A stretch of DNA of 64,000 nucleotides. Source: PLGF01 sp052139695 (lineage in GTDB: Bacteria; Verrucomicrobiota; Verrucomicrobiia; Limisphaerales; Palsa-1400). The notes under the pieces were generated by a model. That model saw only the letters and a list, made by a program, of their open reading frames with translations, was not told the DNA's origin and searched no databases. A program made the position numbers and the translations under genes. Location of the stretch: assembly GCA_052139695.1 (NCBI GenBank), contig JBKQWF010000056.1, positions 1 through 64,000 of the forward strand, given 5' to 3'. Shown piece by piece: positions 25,415 through 34,206 of this stretch (positions are counted from its first letter, which is position 1; each line of letters starts with the position of its first letter).

Positions 25415-26641
25415 GTGCAAAAAAGCAAACAACCAGTGCGAGTCTTATACAGTTTTCCTCTCAAATTGGGGGCCGGGAGAATCTGCACCACCGCCTGGTA
25501 CCAAATTGACGGCTTGGCCACGGCGGGAGCTGAGATCACTGTTTTTCCAGCCTCCTTCGTCCGGCCCGCGCAACCACAGGTTAAAGTCAAACCGACTTTG
25601 GCGTGGGGCAAAGCGCGCGTTCCCAACCGCTTGCTCGGCAGGATGCGCTACGGAGCGGCCCATGACCGGTTGGTCGCGCGCCGCCTTGAGAAAATGGCCG
25701 GCCAGATTGACATCGTCCACACCTGGCCGATTGGCGCGCTTCATACACTTAAGACGGCTGCCCGGCTCGGAATTCCCACTGTTTTGGAAAGGTGCAACGC
25801 GAACACCCGCTTCGCCTACGCGGTTGTGAATGCGGAGTGCCAGCGTTTGGGAGTGCCGCTGCCTCCCGATCATGAACACGCCTACAATCCCGAAATCCTG
25901 GCAAAGGAGGAGGAGGAATACGACCTGGCCTACCGGCTTTTGTGCCCCTCGGAGTTTGTGGTGAAGACTTTTTTGGACAAGGGCTTTGCGAGGGAGAAGC
26001 TGGCGCGCCACATCTACGGGTTTGATCAGAAGATCTTTTATCCCAGCCCGCAACCGCGCGACCTCAAACGGGGGTTGACCATGATCTCTGTCGGTGTTTG
26101 CGCGGTGCGCAAAGGGCTGCATTTCGCCTTGGAGGCCTGGCTGCAATCTCCCGCTTCGCGCGACGGGACATTCTTGATCGCCGGCGAATTTCTGCCCGCT
26201 TACCGGGAGAAACTGGCGCCGATGCTGGCCCATCCGAGCGTCAAGACATTGGACCATCGCAACGATGTGCCCGAGTTGCTGCGGCAGAGCGATGTTTTGG
26301 TGCTGCCCAGCATTGAAGAGGGCTTCGGCCTGGTTTGCACGGAAGCGATGGCCAGCGGCTGCGTCCCGCTGGTCTCCGAGGCTTGCACGGAGCTTTGCCG
26401 CCACCTGGAGAATGCGATGGTGCATCCGATCGCCGACGTGAAAGCTCTTTCGCGGCACATCACCCAGTTGCACGAAGATCGCGCCTTGCTGGGAAGGCTG
26501 CGCGAGGCGGGTTTGCGTTTCGCCCCCGAAGTGACATGGGACGCCGCCGGTGTTAAGCTGCTGGATTGCTACCGCGAGGTAATCGCCCAGCATCAAGCAC
26601 ATTCATTTCTGAGGATGAATACTAAAACAAGAGCCGATTAA
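25415..26641 (+). CDS. GT4 family glycosyltransferase
   Basis: This GT-B enzyme of 408 residues has an N-terminal acceptor domain (VRVLYSFPLKLGAGRI, DIVHTWPIGALHTL). The C-terminal donor domain shows VGVCAVRKGLHFALEAW and the family 4 E-x7-E motif in LPSIEEGFGLVCTEAMASG. It retains anomeric configuration and uses a nucleotide sugar. The start is a GTG at 25415 followed by AAAAAAAGC. The stop codon abuts the ATG of the polymerase-like gene with no gap, so the two are coupled. Confidence 0.9.
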   Translation: MQKSKQPVRVLYSFPLKLGAGRICTTAWYQIDGLATAGAEITVFPASFVRPAQPQVKVKPTLAWGKARVPNRLLGRMRYGAAHDRLVARRLEKMAGQIDIVHTWPIGALHTLKTAARLGIPTVLERCNANTRFAYAVVNAECQRLGVPLPPDHEHAYNPEILAKEEEEYDLAYRLLCPSEFVVKTFLDKGFAREKLARHIYGFDQKIFYPSPQPRDLKRGLTMISVGVCAVRKGLHFALEAWLQSPASRDGTFLIAGEFLPAYREKLAPMLAHPSVKTLDHRNDVPELLRQSDVLVLPSIEEGFGLVCTEAMASGCVPLVSEACTELCRHLENAMVHPIADVKALSRHITQLHEDRALLGRLREAGLRFAPEVTWDAAGVKLLDCYREVIAQHQAHSFLRMNTKTRAD

Positions 26642-27946
26642 ATGAATCTGGTCGGCGTCATTTTACTCGTGCCGTGTATCGCGGCAGTTCTATTCCTGCC
26701 ACGGCGCCATGCGTTGCTGGGAATCTTCCTGGCGATCTGCTACATCACTCAGGGCCAGCAGATCATCGTGGGTGGTTTTAATTTTTTCGCCCACCGGATT
26801 ATCCTGCTGGCCGGCCTTGCCAGGATATTAATGCGCGGGGAGCTTCGCAGCCTGAAGCTGAACAAAATCGATTGGACGCTTTTCGCCTTTGCCATTGTTC
26901 TAAATGGTGTGCCCGCCCTGCGACTCGGGGTTTGGCAGGAGCAAGTCGGAGGCATCTATAACATTCTGTTATCTTATTTTGTATTTCGCTCCCTCGTTAC
27001 GAGTTGGGAAGACATTGAGGAATTATTGCCCAAATTCGCCGTTCTCATTGTTCCGTTGGCGATCTGCATGCTTTACGAGTTCAAGACCGGGACCAATGTC
27101 TTTAATGCGATGGGCGGGCAGGCGACAGAATGGATGAGGGAAGGACGCTTTCGGTGCATCGGGAGCTTCCGGGGTCCTCACACCGTCGGAATCTTTGCGG
27201 CCACCTTAATGCCACTGTTCGTTTGGTTGTATTTTAGACCCCAGCGGCGCCGGGCGGCGGTTGTGGGATTCATCGCCGCGACCGTTATGACCTACACTTC
27301 AAATTCCAGTGGACCGCTGATGGCCTATTTAAGCGGCTTGGTGGGCCTGGCCTTTTGGCCGTTGCGCATGAACATGCGGCGGGTCCGTTGGGGAATTGTT
27401 GTGGCGCTGGTCGGCTTGGCGCTCTGCATGAAGGCTCCGATCTGGTATATTTTGGCAAAAGTCAGCGATGTCACGGGCGGAGATGGCTGGTATCGATCTT
27501 ATCTCATGGATCAATGTTTCAACCACATGTCCGATTGGTGGCTAATGGGAACCGATAAGACGGGGAATTGGGGAGCGACGCAAATGTCCTGGGGCGGAGC
27601 AGACTTGTGCAATTTGTATGTCTCCTGCGCGGCGGGTGCGGGTCTGGCGGGATTGATTCTCGTCATTCTGCTGCTGGTCCATTGTTTTAGTTATTTAGGT
27701 AGATCTCTGAAAGCGGCCAGCGACAACCAGCCGGAGGCTTTGGGCTTGTTCTGGTGTTGTGGGTGTGTTCTTTTCGCGCATGTTTGCGCTTTGTTCTCCA
27801 ACACCTATTGGGACCAATTGTTCGTGATGTGGTGGGGTTTTCTGGCTATAATTTCCAGCGCCACCTCGGCTATTCTGGCGCAGCCGGCACCCGCCGAAGC
27901 CACGGAAAGCGCTGTGGAAACTGAGGAGGCGGAAATTCCGGTCTGA
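26642..27946 (+). CDS. Wzy-like polymerase / O-antigen ligase-type membrane protein
   Basis: The 434-residue protein has about ten to twelve membrane segments with short loops and a larger periplasmic loop around residues 255-320 (VSDVTGGDGWYRSYLMDQC). This topology fits the Wzy/WaaL family, which links undecaprenyl-carried repeat units in the periplasm. An arginine-containing stretch EGRFRCIGSFRGPHTVG (about residues 164-180) resembles the RxxGxxxxPN-like catalytic loop seen in such proteins. The C-terminus is an acidic cytoplasmic tail rich in Glu. No other polymerase candidate occurs in the locus. It begins directly after the GT4 stop. Confidence 0.82.
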   Translation: MNLVGVILLVPCIAAVLFLPRRHALLGIFLAICYITQGQQIIVGGFNFFAHRIILLAGLARILMRGELRSLKLNKIDWTLFAFAIVLNGVPALRLGVWQEQVGGIYNILLSYFVFRSLVTSWEDIEELLPKFAVLIVPLAICMLYEFKTGTNVFNAMGGQATEWMREGRFRCIGSFRGPHTVGIFAATLMPLFVWLYFRPQRRRAAVVGFIAATVMTYTSNSSGPLMAYLSGLVGLAFWPLRMNMRRVRWGIVVALVGLALCMKAPIWYILAKVSDVTGGDGWYRSYLMDQCFNHMSDWWLMGTDKTGNWGATQMSWGGADLCNLYVSCAAGAGLAGLILVILLLVHCFSYLGRSLKAASDNQPEALGLFWCCGCVLFAHVCALFSNTYWDQLFVMWWGFLAIISSATSAILAQPAPAEATESAVETEEAEIPV

Positions 27947-27968
27947 ACGGAAACAATTGTCTATGAGT

Positions 27969-27984
27969 TGGCGTGAATGCTGCT
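27969..27984 (+). promoter_or_regulatory. Possible sigma-54 promoter before the beta-helix gene
   Basis: TGGC (GG at 27970-27971) and TGC (GC at 27982-27983) are exactly ten bases apart, as in the -24/-12 elements of RpoN promoters. Three of the other consensus positions differ. Transcription would start near 27995, about 80 bases before the ATG at 28077. It is weaker than the match at 47933. Confidence 0.35.
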
Positions 27985-28017
27985 TTACACTAATTGTGAG
28001 AATTATATCTTGTGAAG

Positions 28018-28054
28018 CTTGGCTCCTGCTGCAATGGCAGCTTTAATGGCCAAG
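28018..28054 (+). repeat. Two-tier stem-loop in the leader of the beta-helix gene
   Basis: An outer CTTGGC / GCCAAG stem (28018-28023 and 28049-28054) encloses an inner GCTGC / GCAGC hairpin (28028-28032 and 28037-28041). It lies between the polymerase-like gene and the ATG at 28077. It may terminate readthrough or act in the leader of the next transcript. Confidence 0.4.
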
Positions 28055-28076
28055 TCCTTGATATGTAAGAATTTTT

Positions 28077-30470
28077 ATGAAAAGATTTATCGTTTTCCTC
28101 CTGTGCGTTTCTGCAGTTGTCGCGCAGGCTCAGAGTATGTACGTTTCCCAAAATGGGGCAGGAAATGCCAATGGCGCCGACGTGGCTGACGCTCATCCCC
28201 TGGCTTGGCTGAACAACACCGCCAACTGGGGGGCGGGGCCAAACCTGGTCGGCCCCGGAACGACGGTCCATTTGGTGGGAACGTTCACGAGCACCATGGG
28301 AGTCTATGGCAGCGGCACGCCAGGCAATCCCATCACAATCTACTTCGAGCCAAACGCCATGTTCTCCGCGCCGACGTTGCCTGCCAATTCCATTTGGATG
28401 TACATGGCTGGACGAAGCAATCTCGTTATTGATGGCGGCGTGAATGGCCTCATTCAACTCACGGACAATGGAACTGTGGTGGCAAACGGCGGAACTTGTG
28501 ATTATGGCAACAGTGTCTGGGCGATTAATGCCAACGCAATCAACAACGTTACCATTCAAAACCTGACCGTGAGCAACATGTATAATCGGCAGTCCATCTC
28601 GGAGCCCGATTCTGCCGCGGGGGACGGTTGTGCCATATACTGGAGCGGGTCAGGGATGACCGTGTCTAATTGTTTTCTTACTGGGTGTGAGAACGGCATT
28701 TCAGGTGTTTATGGAAATCCGGCCAATTCCAATCTCACGGTGGTGGGTTGCACGTTGAGCAACTACAACCATGGGATTATCGTCGGTTCCGGGGGGGTGG
28801 TGAACCCTTTATTCTATAATGTGACGATCATCCACAACACCCTGCAAGGCGGTGATATGTTTGAATCTCCCGATGGAGTGGAATTGGGATTTCATCGCAA
28901 TCCGATCTTCATTTTCAACGAATCCCCTGACCGGAGCGGCTGTGTTTCTAATATTCTCATTGCCTATAATTTCATCAAGCACGGTTTTCACCCTCAGTCC
29001 CATGCCGCGGGAACCGGGGCGATGTTCTTCGACTTCTACAACAGTCAAATGGCCAATCACGTTCGCGTCTATAATAACATTTCCACCTTGGCTCCTCCGC
29101 TGGGCTGGAGTGGCGGCGGCGGATTCATTGGGGGCGGTGGCACAGATGTGCTGGTGGCCAACAACACGGCCATCGCCTGGCAAACCAACGGAGTCCTTGG
29201 TGGAACTGGTCAAATCGGCGGCGGCGGCGCCAATTTTTATGTTTATAACAACATCTGCGTTTCGGGAACCGGCATCACCCTTGCGACCTATACGAGCGCC
29301 GGCACTTCGACGGCTAACCCGCAGGCCGTAGCCGCTTGCTTTGGCAGTCTCTGGTCGGACTACAACCTCTACAATTACCAAGGTCCCAATTCATTTTATG
29401 AGATAGTTTTCGCCAACGGAGGAGCGGTCTTGCAGTCTGGACTGGTGGATTCGCTCGCGCAGTGGACGAATATGGGTTGTGGCGCATTTTGTTCACATTT
29501 TGATCCGCACAGCGTGACGGCACCCGTGCAGTTGAACGCCAACTTCGTCCCGCTCTCCTGTGATACTGCGGCCGTCGGCAAGGGCACCAACCTGACGGCC
29601 TGGGGTATTACCGATGACTTTGCCGGCAACCCGCGTCCGGCAACGGGCAACTGGACGATTGGAGCGTATCAAGCCACAGCCGGCACGACCGGCAATATTC
29701 TCTGCGGGGTCACTGCCGCGACGATTGTCGCCAGCGGATCTCGTCCCACTGCCGCGGGGATCAGCGCTTTCGTGGCCGGCGGCGGTGGCAATGACATTAC
29801 CAACGGGCTGCTCGTCCAGTACAAATTCGATCAAGCCAGCGGGACCACGGCGATAGACTCCAGTGGAAACGGTTACACGGGAACCTTAACAGGAAATGCG
29901 CAATGGACGAATGGTCTGGCCGGCAACGAGGCCGTTTCTTTCCCGAGCAATAACGGGGTTTATGCAAGTGGGGACGGTGTTTGTTCCCCAGCCGTCGATT
30001 ACAGCGGGGACTGGACCATGACCTTTTGGGTCTGCAATTCCTCTTTTCCTGGCTCGGCCAACTACGCGGCGACAATAGGTTCCGGCACCGGCGTTTTCGT
30101 TGGACCGAGTTCGTGGGGATTTTACGATGGCTCAACCTGTTTAAACAGCACCTCAGCTTTAGGTGCCAATGCATGGTATTTTATTGCCGTCAGCAAATCA
30201 TCAGGAACGAATTACCAGCTCTACTTGAACGGCAGTGCGAATAGCGCGCGAGTTCTGGCGAACGTTAATATCTCGACCTTGACCATCGGTAATCGCGGCG
30301 GCGCCTTTCTCGGCATGAATGGCAGCGTGGGGGATTTTAGGATCTTCAATCGGGTCCTGTCGTCCAGCGAGGTTTCAACCTTGGCCGCAAACGGTCCGAA
30401 CAACATCGCTTCTACCATTCTGGCGCCACCCACGAACCTCAAAGTGGTCGGAGCCGTTCCAGGCTCTTAG
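28077..30470 (+). CDS. Secreted right-handed beta-helix protein with LamG-like domain
   Basis: The protein begins with a signal peptide (MKRFIVFLLCVSAVVAQAQS, cut near residue 20). Residues about 20-540 look like a right-handed parallel beta-helix of the pectate-lyase type (NLVIDGG, NNVTIQNLTVSNMY, NLTVVGCTLSNYNHGIIVG). This fold is found in polysaccharide lyases, C5-epimerases and acetylation enzymes. Residues about 580-780 form a concanavalin-type LamG domain (LVQYKFDQASGTTAIDSSG, WTMTFWV, NYQLYLNG, LTIGNRG). It probably binds or modifies the secreted polymer outside the cell. No PEP-CTERM-like tail is present: it ends in a short proline-rich stretch. Codon use is less GC-biased than in neighbours. 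Confidence 0.82.
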   Translation: MKRFIVFLLCVSAVVAQAQSMYVSQNGAGNANGADVADAHPLAWLNNTANWGAGPNLVGPGTTVHLVGTFTSTMGVYGSGTPGNPITIYFEPNAMFSAPTLPANSIWMYMAGRSNLVIDGGVNGLIQLTDNGTVVANGGTCDYGNSVWAINANAINNVTIQNLTVSNMYNRQSISEPDSAAGDGCAIYWSGSGMTVSNCFLTGCENGISGVYGNPANSNLTVVGCTLSNYNHGIIVGSGGVVNPLFYNVTIIHNTLQGGDMFESPDGVELGFHRNPIFIFNESPDRSGCVSNILIAYNFIKHGFHPQSHAAGTGAMFFDFYNSQMANHVRVYNNISTLAPPLGWSGGGGFIGGGGTDVLVANNTAIAWQTNGVLGGTGQIGGGGANFYVYNNICVSGTGITLATYTSAGTSTANPQAVAACFGSLWSDYNLYNYQGPNSFYEIVFANGGAVLQSGLVDSLAQWTNMGCGAFCSHFDPHSVTAPVQLNANFVPLSCDTAAVGKGTNLTAWGITDDFAGNPRPATGNWTIGAYQATAGTTGNILCGVTAATIVASGSRPTAAGISAFVAGGGGNDITNGLLVQYKFDQASGTTAIDSSGNGYTGTLTGNAQWTNGLAGNEAVSFPSNNGVYASGDGVCSPAVDYSGDWTMTFWVCNSSFPGSANYAATIGSGTGVFVGPSSWGFYDGSTCLNSTSALGANAWYFIAVSKSSGTNYQLYLNGSANSARVLANVNISTLTIGNRGGAFLGMNGSVGDFRIFNRVLSSSEVSTLAANGPNNIASTILAPPTNLKVVGAVPGS

Positions 30471-30566
30471 TTGAGCGTCAATGACATTTTTTTTGGGGTC
30501 GCGGCCGGGGATAATGGGGCTCGAATTCGGATGTAAGCCAGAGACGGTTAAGCACTTTCTTTTGTC

Positions 30567-31172
30567 ATGCCCATCGGACCGATAGAAGCGCTTTTGCATC
30601 ACTATTCGAGAGTCCGAACCCGGCTGTTTACTATCTTGCTCTCAACGCAGTTCAAGGAAGCGGGCCCTGGAGTGAGAATCTCACCCCCATTTCGGTTTTA
30701 TGGTCTCAACCAAATCGTTCTCGGCCAGGGCGCTCAGATCGAGCGGGATTGCTGGATTCAGACGATTCCCGATGACCAAGAGAGCAACGAGGCCAAGCTC
30801 CTCATCGGGCCTCATGCCGGCATTGGCATGGGCGCCTCCATCTCGGCGGCGCGCAAAGTGATGATCGGTGAATATGTTCTTTTGGCCCGCAATGTCTATA
30901 TCTCGGACAATTCCCACGCCTTTAAGAACATTGAATTGCCCATCATGCGCCAAGGGCTCGATCGCATTGCCCCCGTCGCCATTGGCCGGAAGACTTGGCT
31001 GGGACAGAATGTCGTCGTGCTGCCGGGCGTTAGTATCGGCGAGCACTGTGTCATCGGAGCCAACTCTGTGGTTAATTCGTCCATCCCTGACTTTTCCTTG
31101 GCGGCTGGCGCGCCCGCACGGGTGATCAAGCGGTACAACGAGCAGGGCGGCGCGTGGGAACGAGTGAATTGA
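30567..31172 (+). CDS. Left-handed beta-helix acyltransferase (WcaF/CysE-like)
   Basis: The 201-residue protein is made of hexapeptide repeats (QIVLGQGAQIERDCWI, LLIGPHAGIGMGASI) and carries the acetyl-CoA-type active site block ISDNSHAFKN. It ends with IGRKTWLGQNVVVLPGVSIGEHCVIGANSVV, typical of O-acetyltransferases that decorate polysaccharides. A predicted helix at the N-terminus (EALLHHYSRVRTRLFTILLS) may associate with the membrane. It starts 96 bp after the beta-helix gene. Confidence 0.86.
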   Translation: MPIGPIEALLHHYSRVRTRLFTILLSTQFKEAGPGVRISPPFRFYGLNQIVLGQGAQIERDCWIQTIPDDQESNEAKLLIGPHAGIGMGASISAARKVMIGEYVLLARNVYISDNSHAFKNIELPIMRQGLDRIAPVAIGRKTWLGQNVVVLPGVSIGEHCVIGANSVVNSSIPDFSLAAGAPARVIKRYNEQGGAWERVN

Positions 31173-31234
31173 GAATCCGTGATGGCGGTCTGGACGAGTC
31201 TCAGAATTAACAGGATTTATCCAAGACAGATTCT

Positions 31235-32296
31235 ATGAACCGGCTTGAAGGCATCCCGACCCCTTCGGCGTCGAACGGCGACTCGGAATGCAGTGACCAT
31301 TCGAAGCTTCCAGCGGAACCGTTGGTGAGCATTGCTATGACCACCTATCAACATGCCTCGTTCATCAAGGAGTCGATTGACAGCGTGCTGATGCAGGAGG
31401 TTGATTTTCCATACGAGATTTGTATTGGCGAAGATGGGTCAACCGACGGCACCCGCGAGATCTGCCTGGAATATGCCCGGAAGCACCCCGACAAAATCCG
31501 CCTTTTCCTGAGGGACCGTTCCAGCCCGGCCCGCAGTGCGTTTACAGTTCCTTATATGTTCAACAACGCTGCGACATTCGATGCGTGCCGGGGAAAGTAT
31601 ATCGCTCTGTTGGAAGGGGATGATTACTGGCTCAACCCCCATAAATTGCAAAGGCAAGCCAATCAACTTGAGGCGGATTCGAGTCTCGCTGGGTCATGTC
31701 ACTATGCGGCCTGCCTGCAAGAGGAGAAGCCGTGGCTTCTCAGAGCCATTCCCTCTCACCCGCTCGCGTCGTTCAGCGTCGAGCAGGTTCTGAAAAAAGA
31801 AGTGGGAAACGTGCATACCTCCACCTGGCTCCTGCGCCGGGGAAAACCCATGCCGTGGGAAAAGTTCCGGTCCTCCCACTTTGGAGATTACCCGATGATC
31901 GTCTGGGCCTTGCTTCAGGGAACGGCGCGCGTCCACCCCGGTGTTTGGAGTGTGTATCGAATCCACGCGGGTGGCGTTTTCAGTCCGAATTCCACTGAAA
32001 CCCGCTTGCAATGGAACGTGGATCTGTGGAAATGCTTTGAGTCGATTGTCCCGCCTCATCTGCAGTCCGCTTCGGCTATTGGCGCCTCCCGGGTTCTGGC
32101 CATGTTGACGAGGGCATTAAGCAAGGCTGGCAAATATGGTCCGGCTGTGAATTGCTTCAGGAAAAACCTGTCTGAAATCGCCCGCCACCTTTCCTCCGCG
32201 CCCGGGCGCGCGGGACTCCAATGGGGCGCCTTTGAAGCTCTGCTCTTCCCTCGCTTCCAGGGGATAAGAGACCGCTGGAACGCCAGGAATCATTGA
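31235..32296 (+). CDS. GT2 family glycosyltransferase
   Basis: A family 2 GT-A domain begins after about 30 variable residues: VSIAMTTYQHASFIKESIDSV, PYEICIGEDGSTDGTREIC and IALLEGDDYWLNPHKLQRQ (acidic site). This variant, with the EDGSTDGT and EGDDYW motifs, is common in O-antigen clusters. The C-terminal region is helical. It lies 62 bp after the acetyltransferase gene and 6 bp before the third aminotransferase gene. Length is 353 residues. Donor and acceptor unknown. Confidence 0.89.
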   Translation: MNRLEGIPTPSASNGDSECSDHSKLPAEPLVSIAMTTYQHASFIKESIDSVLMQEVDFPYEICIGEDGSTDGTREICLEYARKHPDKIRLFLRDRSSPARSAFTVPYMFNNAATFDACRGKYIALLEGDDYWLNPHKLQRQANQLEADSSLAGSCHYAACLQEEKPWLLRAIPSHPLASFSVEQVLKKEVGNVHTSTWLLRRGKPMPWEKFRSSHFGDYPMIVWALLQGTARVHPGVWSVYRIHAGGVFSPNSTETRLQWNVDLWKCFESIVPPHLQSASAIGASRVLAMLTRALSKAGKYGPAVNCFRKNLSEIARHLSSAPGRAGLQWGAFEALLFPRFQGIRDRWNARNH

Positions 32297-32302
32297 TTCA
32301 TT

Positions 32303-33496
32303 ATGCCCAAGCCATTCGAAAAACCGATCTATGTCACGCGGCCCTTTCTCCCGCCGTTGGCGGACTTCTCCAAACAGCTCCAGGAGATTTGGAGCAATGA
32401 ATGGTTGACCAACAATGGGCCGCTGCTGCAACGTTTTCAAAAGGAGTTGTGTCACTACTTCAGGACGGACAATCTTTGCCTGTTCAACAACGGAACCCTC
32501 GCCCTGCAAATCGCGCTGCAAGGCCTGCAGGTGTCCGGCGAGGTCATTACCACCCCCTTTACCTTCGTCGCCACGACCCATGCACTCTATTGGAACAAAA
32601 TCCGCCCCGTCTTTGTGGATATTGAGCCGGAACATTACACCCTCGACCCCGAACGGGTCGAAAAAGCCATTACCCCCTGGACGACCGCGATTCTCGCCGT
32701 GCATGTTTATGGTTACCCCTGCCGATTGCGGGAACTGGCCGACATTGCGCGGCGTCACCGGCTGCTCCTGCTTTACGATGCCGCGCACGCCTTCGGCGTG
32801 ACGGCGGACGGACGTTCCATCGGCAGCTACGGCGATTTGAGCATGTTCAGTTTCCACGCTACCAAACTGTTTCACTCCATCGAGGGCGGCATGTTAATGT
32901 TTTCCGACCAGGGACAAATGAAGGTGTTCGATTACCTGAAGAATTTCGGCTTCGAGAACGAACTTGAGGTCGTGATGCCTGGCACCAACGCGAAAATGAA
33001 CGAGTTCCAAGCATTGATGGGGTCCCAAGTACTCGGTCATGTTGAGGAAATCATTTCGCGCCGGGAGAGAATTGACGCCCTCTATCGGACACGGCTCAAA
33101 GGTGTCCCCGGCGTTCACCTGCCGGAATTGCCTTCCGCCAATGTCAAATTCAATTACGCCTATTTTCCAGTGGAGATAAACGCCGAGGAATTCGGGATGG
33201 ATCGCGACCAACTTTACAATGCGCTCATGCGCTACAATGTGTTCACTCGTCGTTATTTTTATCCGTTGATAACGGATTTCGCCTGTTACCGCGGTCTCTC
33301 GGTCAAAGATCCGTTGAGGAATGCGCGGAAAATCGCCAAACGCGTTCTGACCTTGCCTATTTACGACTCCCTCGCCTTGCCAGATGTGGACCGAATCTGC
33401 GAAATGATCGCTTATTTTGCTTCGGGAGAATCCGCCGGCAAAGCTTTATCTACCTCAGGAACGACAGCAGAGAAGCTAAGTCCGGCAGCTCGTTAA
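32303..33496 (+). CDS. DegT-family aminotransferase, VioA-like (third)
   Basis: This PLP-dependent sugar aminotransferase of 397 residues starts KPIYVTRPFLPPL, followed by EWLTNNGPL, LFNNGTLALQIALQ, ITTPFTFVATTHAL, LYDAAHAFGV and the PLP-lysine block FSFHATKLFHSIEGG. These features are those of the VioA/RfbE-like group acting at C4 of dTDP-4-keto-6-deoxyglucose. RmlA and RmlB, which make that substrate, are encoded at 44876 and 46694. The product would be dTDP-4-amino-4,6-dideoxyglucose. The stop overlaps the start of the next gene by one base (TAATG), tying it to the acetyltransferase there. Confidence 0.88.
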   Translation: MPKPFEKPIYVTRPFLPPLADFSKQLQEIWSNEWLTNNGPLLQRFQKELCHYFRTDNLCLFNNGTLALQIALQGLQVSGEVITTPFTFVATTHALYWNKIRPVFVDIEPEHYTLDPERVEKAITPWTTAILAVHVYGYPCRLRELADIARRHRLLLLYDAAHAFGVTADGRSIGSYGDLSMFSFHATKLFHSIEGGMLMFSDQGQMKVFDYLKNFGFENELEVVMPGTNAKMNEFQALMGSQVLGHVEEIISRRERIDALYRTRLKGVPGVHLPELPSANVKFNYAYFPVEINAEEFGMDRDQLYNALMRYNVFTRRYFYPLITDFACYRGLSVKDPLRNARKIAKRVLTLPIYDSLALPDVDRICEMIAYFASGESAGKALSTSGTTAEKLSPAAR

Positions 33497-34155
33497 TGCC
33501 TTCGCGAAAACAGGATCTAATTATCATCAGCGCGGGCAAGTTCGGTCGCGAGACTTTCGCGTGGGCCGCGCAGGCTATCGCAGCGGGGGCCCCGTGGCGG
33601 ATTAAGGGATTTCTTGACAACCGGGCTGAGGCCCTAAAGACGTTCGATTATGGGGTGGGGATACTTGGGGATGTGGAGAATTATGAAATTGAGGAAAATG
33701 ACGTCTTTGTCGGTGCGATCGGCGCTCCCCAAGACAAAGTGAAGTATTATACGCCCATCCTCCAGCGAGGCGGCCGTTTTGTAAACGTCATTCATCCTTT
33801 GGCGAACATGGGAAAGAACGTCCAACTTGGGGTTGGAATCGTTCTGGCCCCGTTTGCCTCGGTCACCTGCGATGTCAGGATTGGCGATCATGTTTCGATC
33901 GGGCCCTTCAGCAATTCGGCGCACGACACGATCATCGGCGATTGGAGCCAAATCAGCAGCCATTGCGGCATCAATGGAAACGTCTCTCTTGGCACAGGGG
34001 TGTTTCTGGGAAGTCATGCCTGCATTATTCCAAGAATAAAAATTGGCGACTGGGCCTTTGTGGGCGCCGGCAGTGTGGTGACTAAGGACGTTGAGGCAGA
34101 TCTTAAGGTGTTCGGCAATCCGGCGGCCATCATTGGCCGGAGGAGGCGGCCATGA
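33496..34155 (+). CDS. PglD/NeuD-like sugar N-acetyltransferase
   Basis: The protein has an N-terminal Rossmann-like substrate domain (IIISAGKFGRETFAWAAQA, about residues 8-26). A left-handed beta-helix with GKNVQLGVGIVLAPFASV, ISSHCGINGNVSLGTGVFLGSHACI and GAGSVVTKDV follows. Relatives such as PglD, VioB-like enzymes and PerB acetylate the 4-amino group of UDP- or dTDP-4-amino-6-deoxy sugars using acetyl-CoA. Position directly after the VioA-like aminotransferase, with a one-base overlap, supports production of dTDP-Qui4NAc or a similar sugar. Length is 219 residues. Confidence 0.88.
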   Translation: MPSRKQDLIIISAGKFGRETFAWAAQAIAAGAPWRIKGFLDNRAEALKTFDYGVGILGDVENYEIEENDVFVGAIGAPQDKVKYYTPILQRGGRFVNVIHPLANMGKNVQLGVGIVLAPFASVTCDVRIGDHVSIGPFSNSAHDTIIGDWSQISSHCGINGNVSLGTGVFLGSHACIIPRIKIGDWAFVGAGSVVTKDVEADLKVFGNPAAIIGRRRRP

Positions 34156-34206
34156 TAAATGGTGGTGTACCGGAGGAATGTCCCCTCGAGACCTCTAGCT
34201 AGTCCA

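Noticed and set aside
25383..25416. tRNA-like GCTCGAATCC near a GCCGGC hairpin
   Set aside because: No cloverleaf can be formed in the 56-bp gap.
25445..26602. 385-codon minus-strand frame
   Set aside because: It mirrors the GT4 gene, whose E-x7-E motif and operon fit make it the real one.
30400..30470. Possible PEP-CTERM sorting tail on the beta-helix protein
   Set aside because: The C-terminus has a short proline-rich stretch but no membrane helix or basic cluster.
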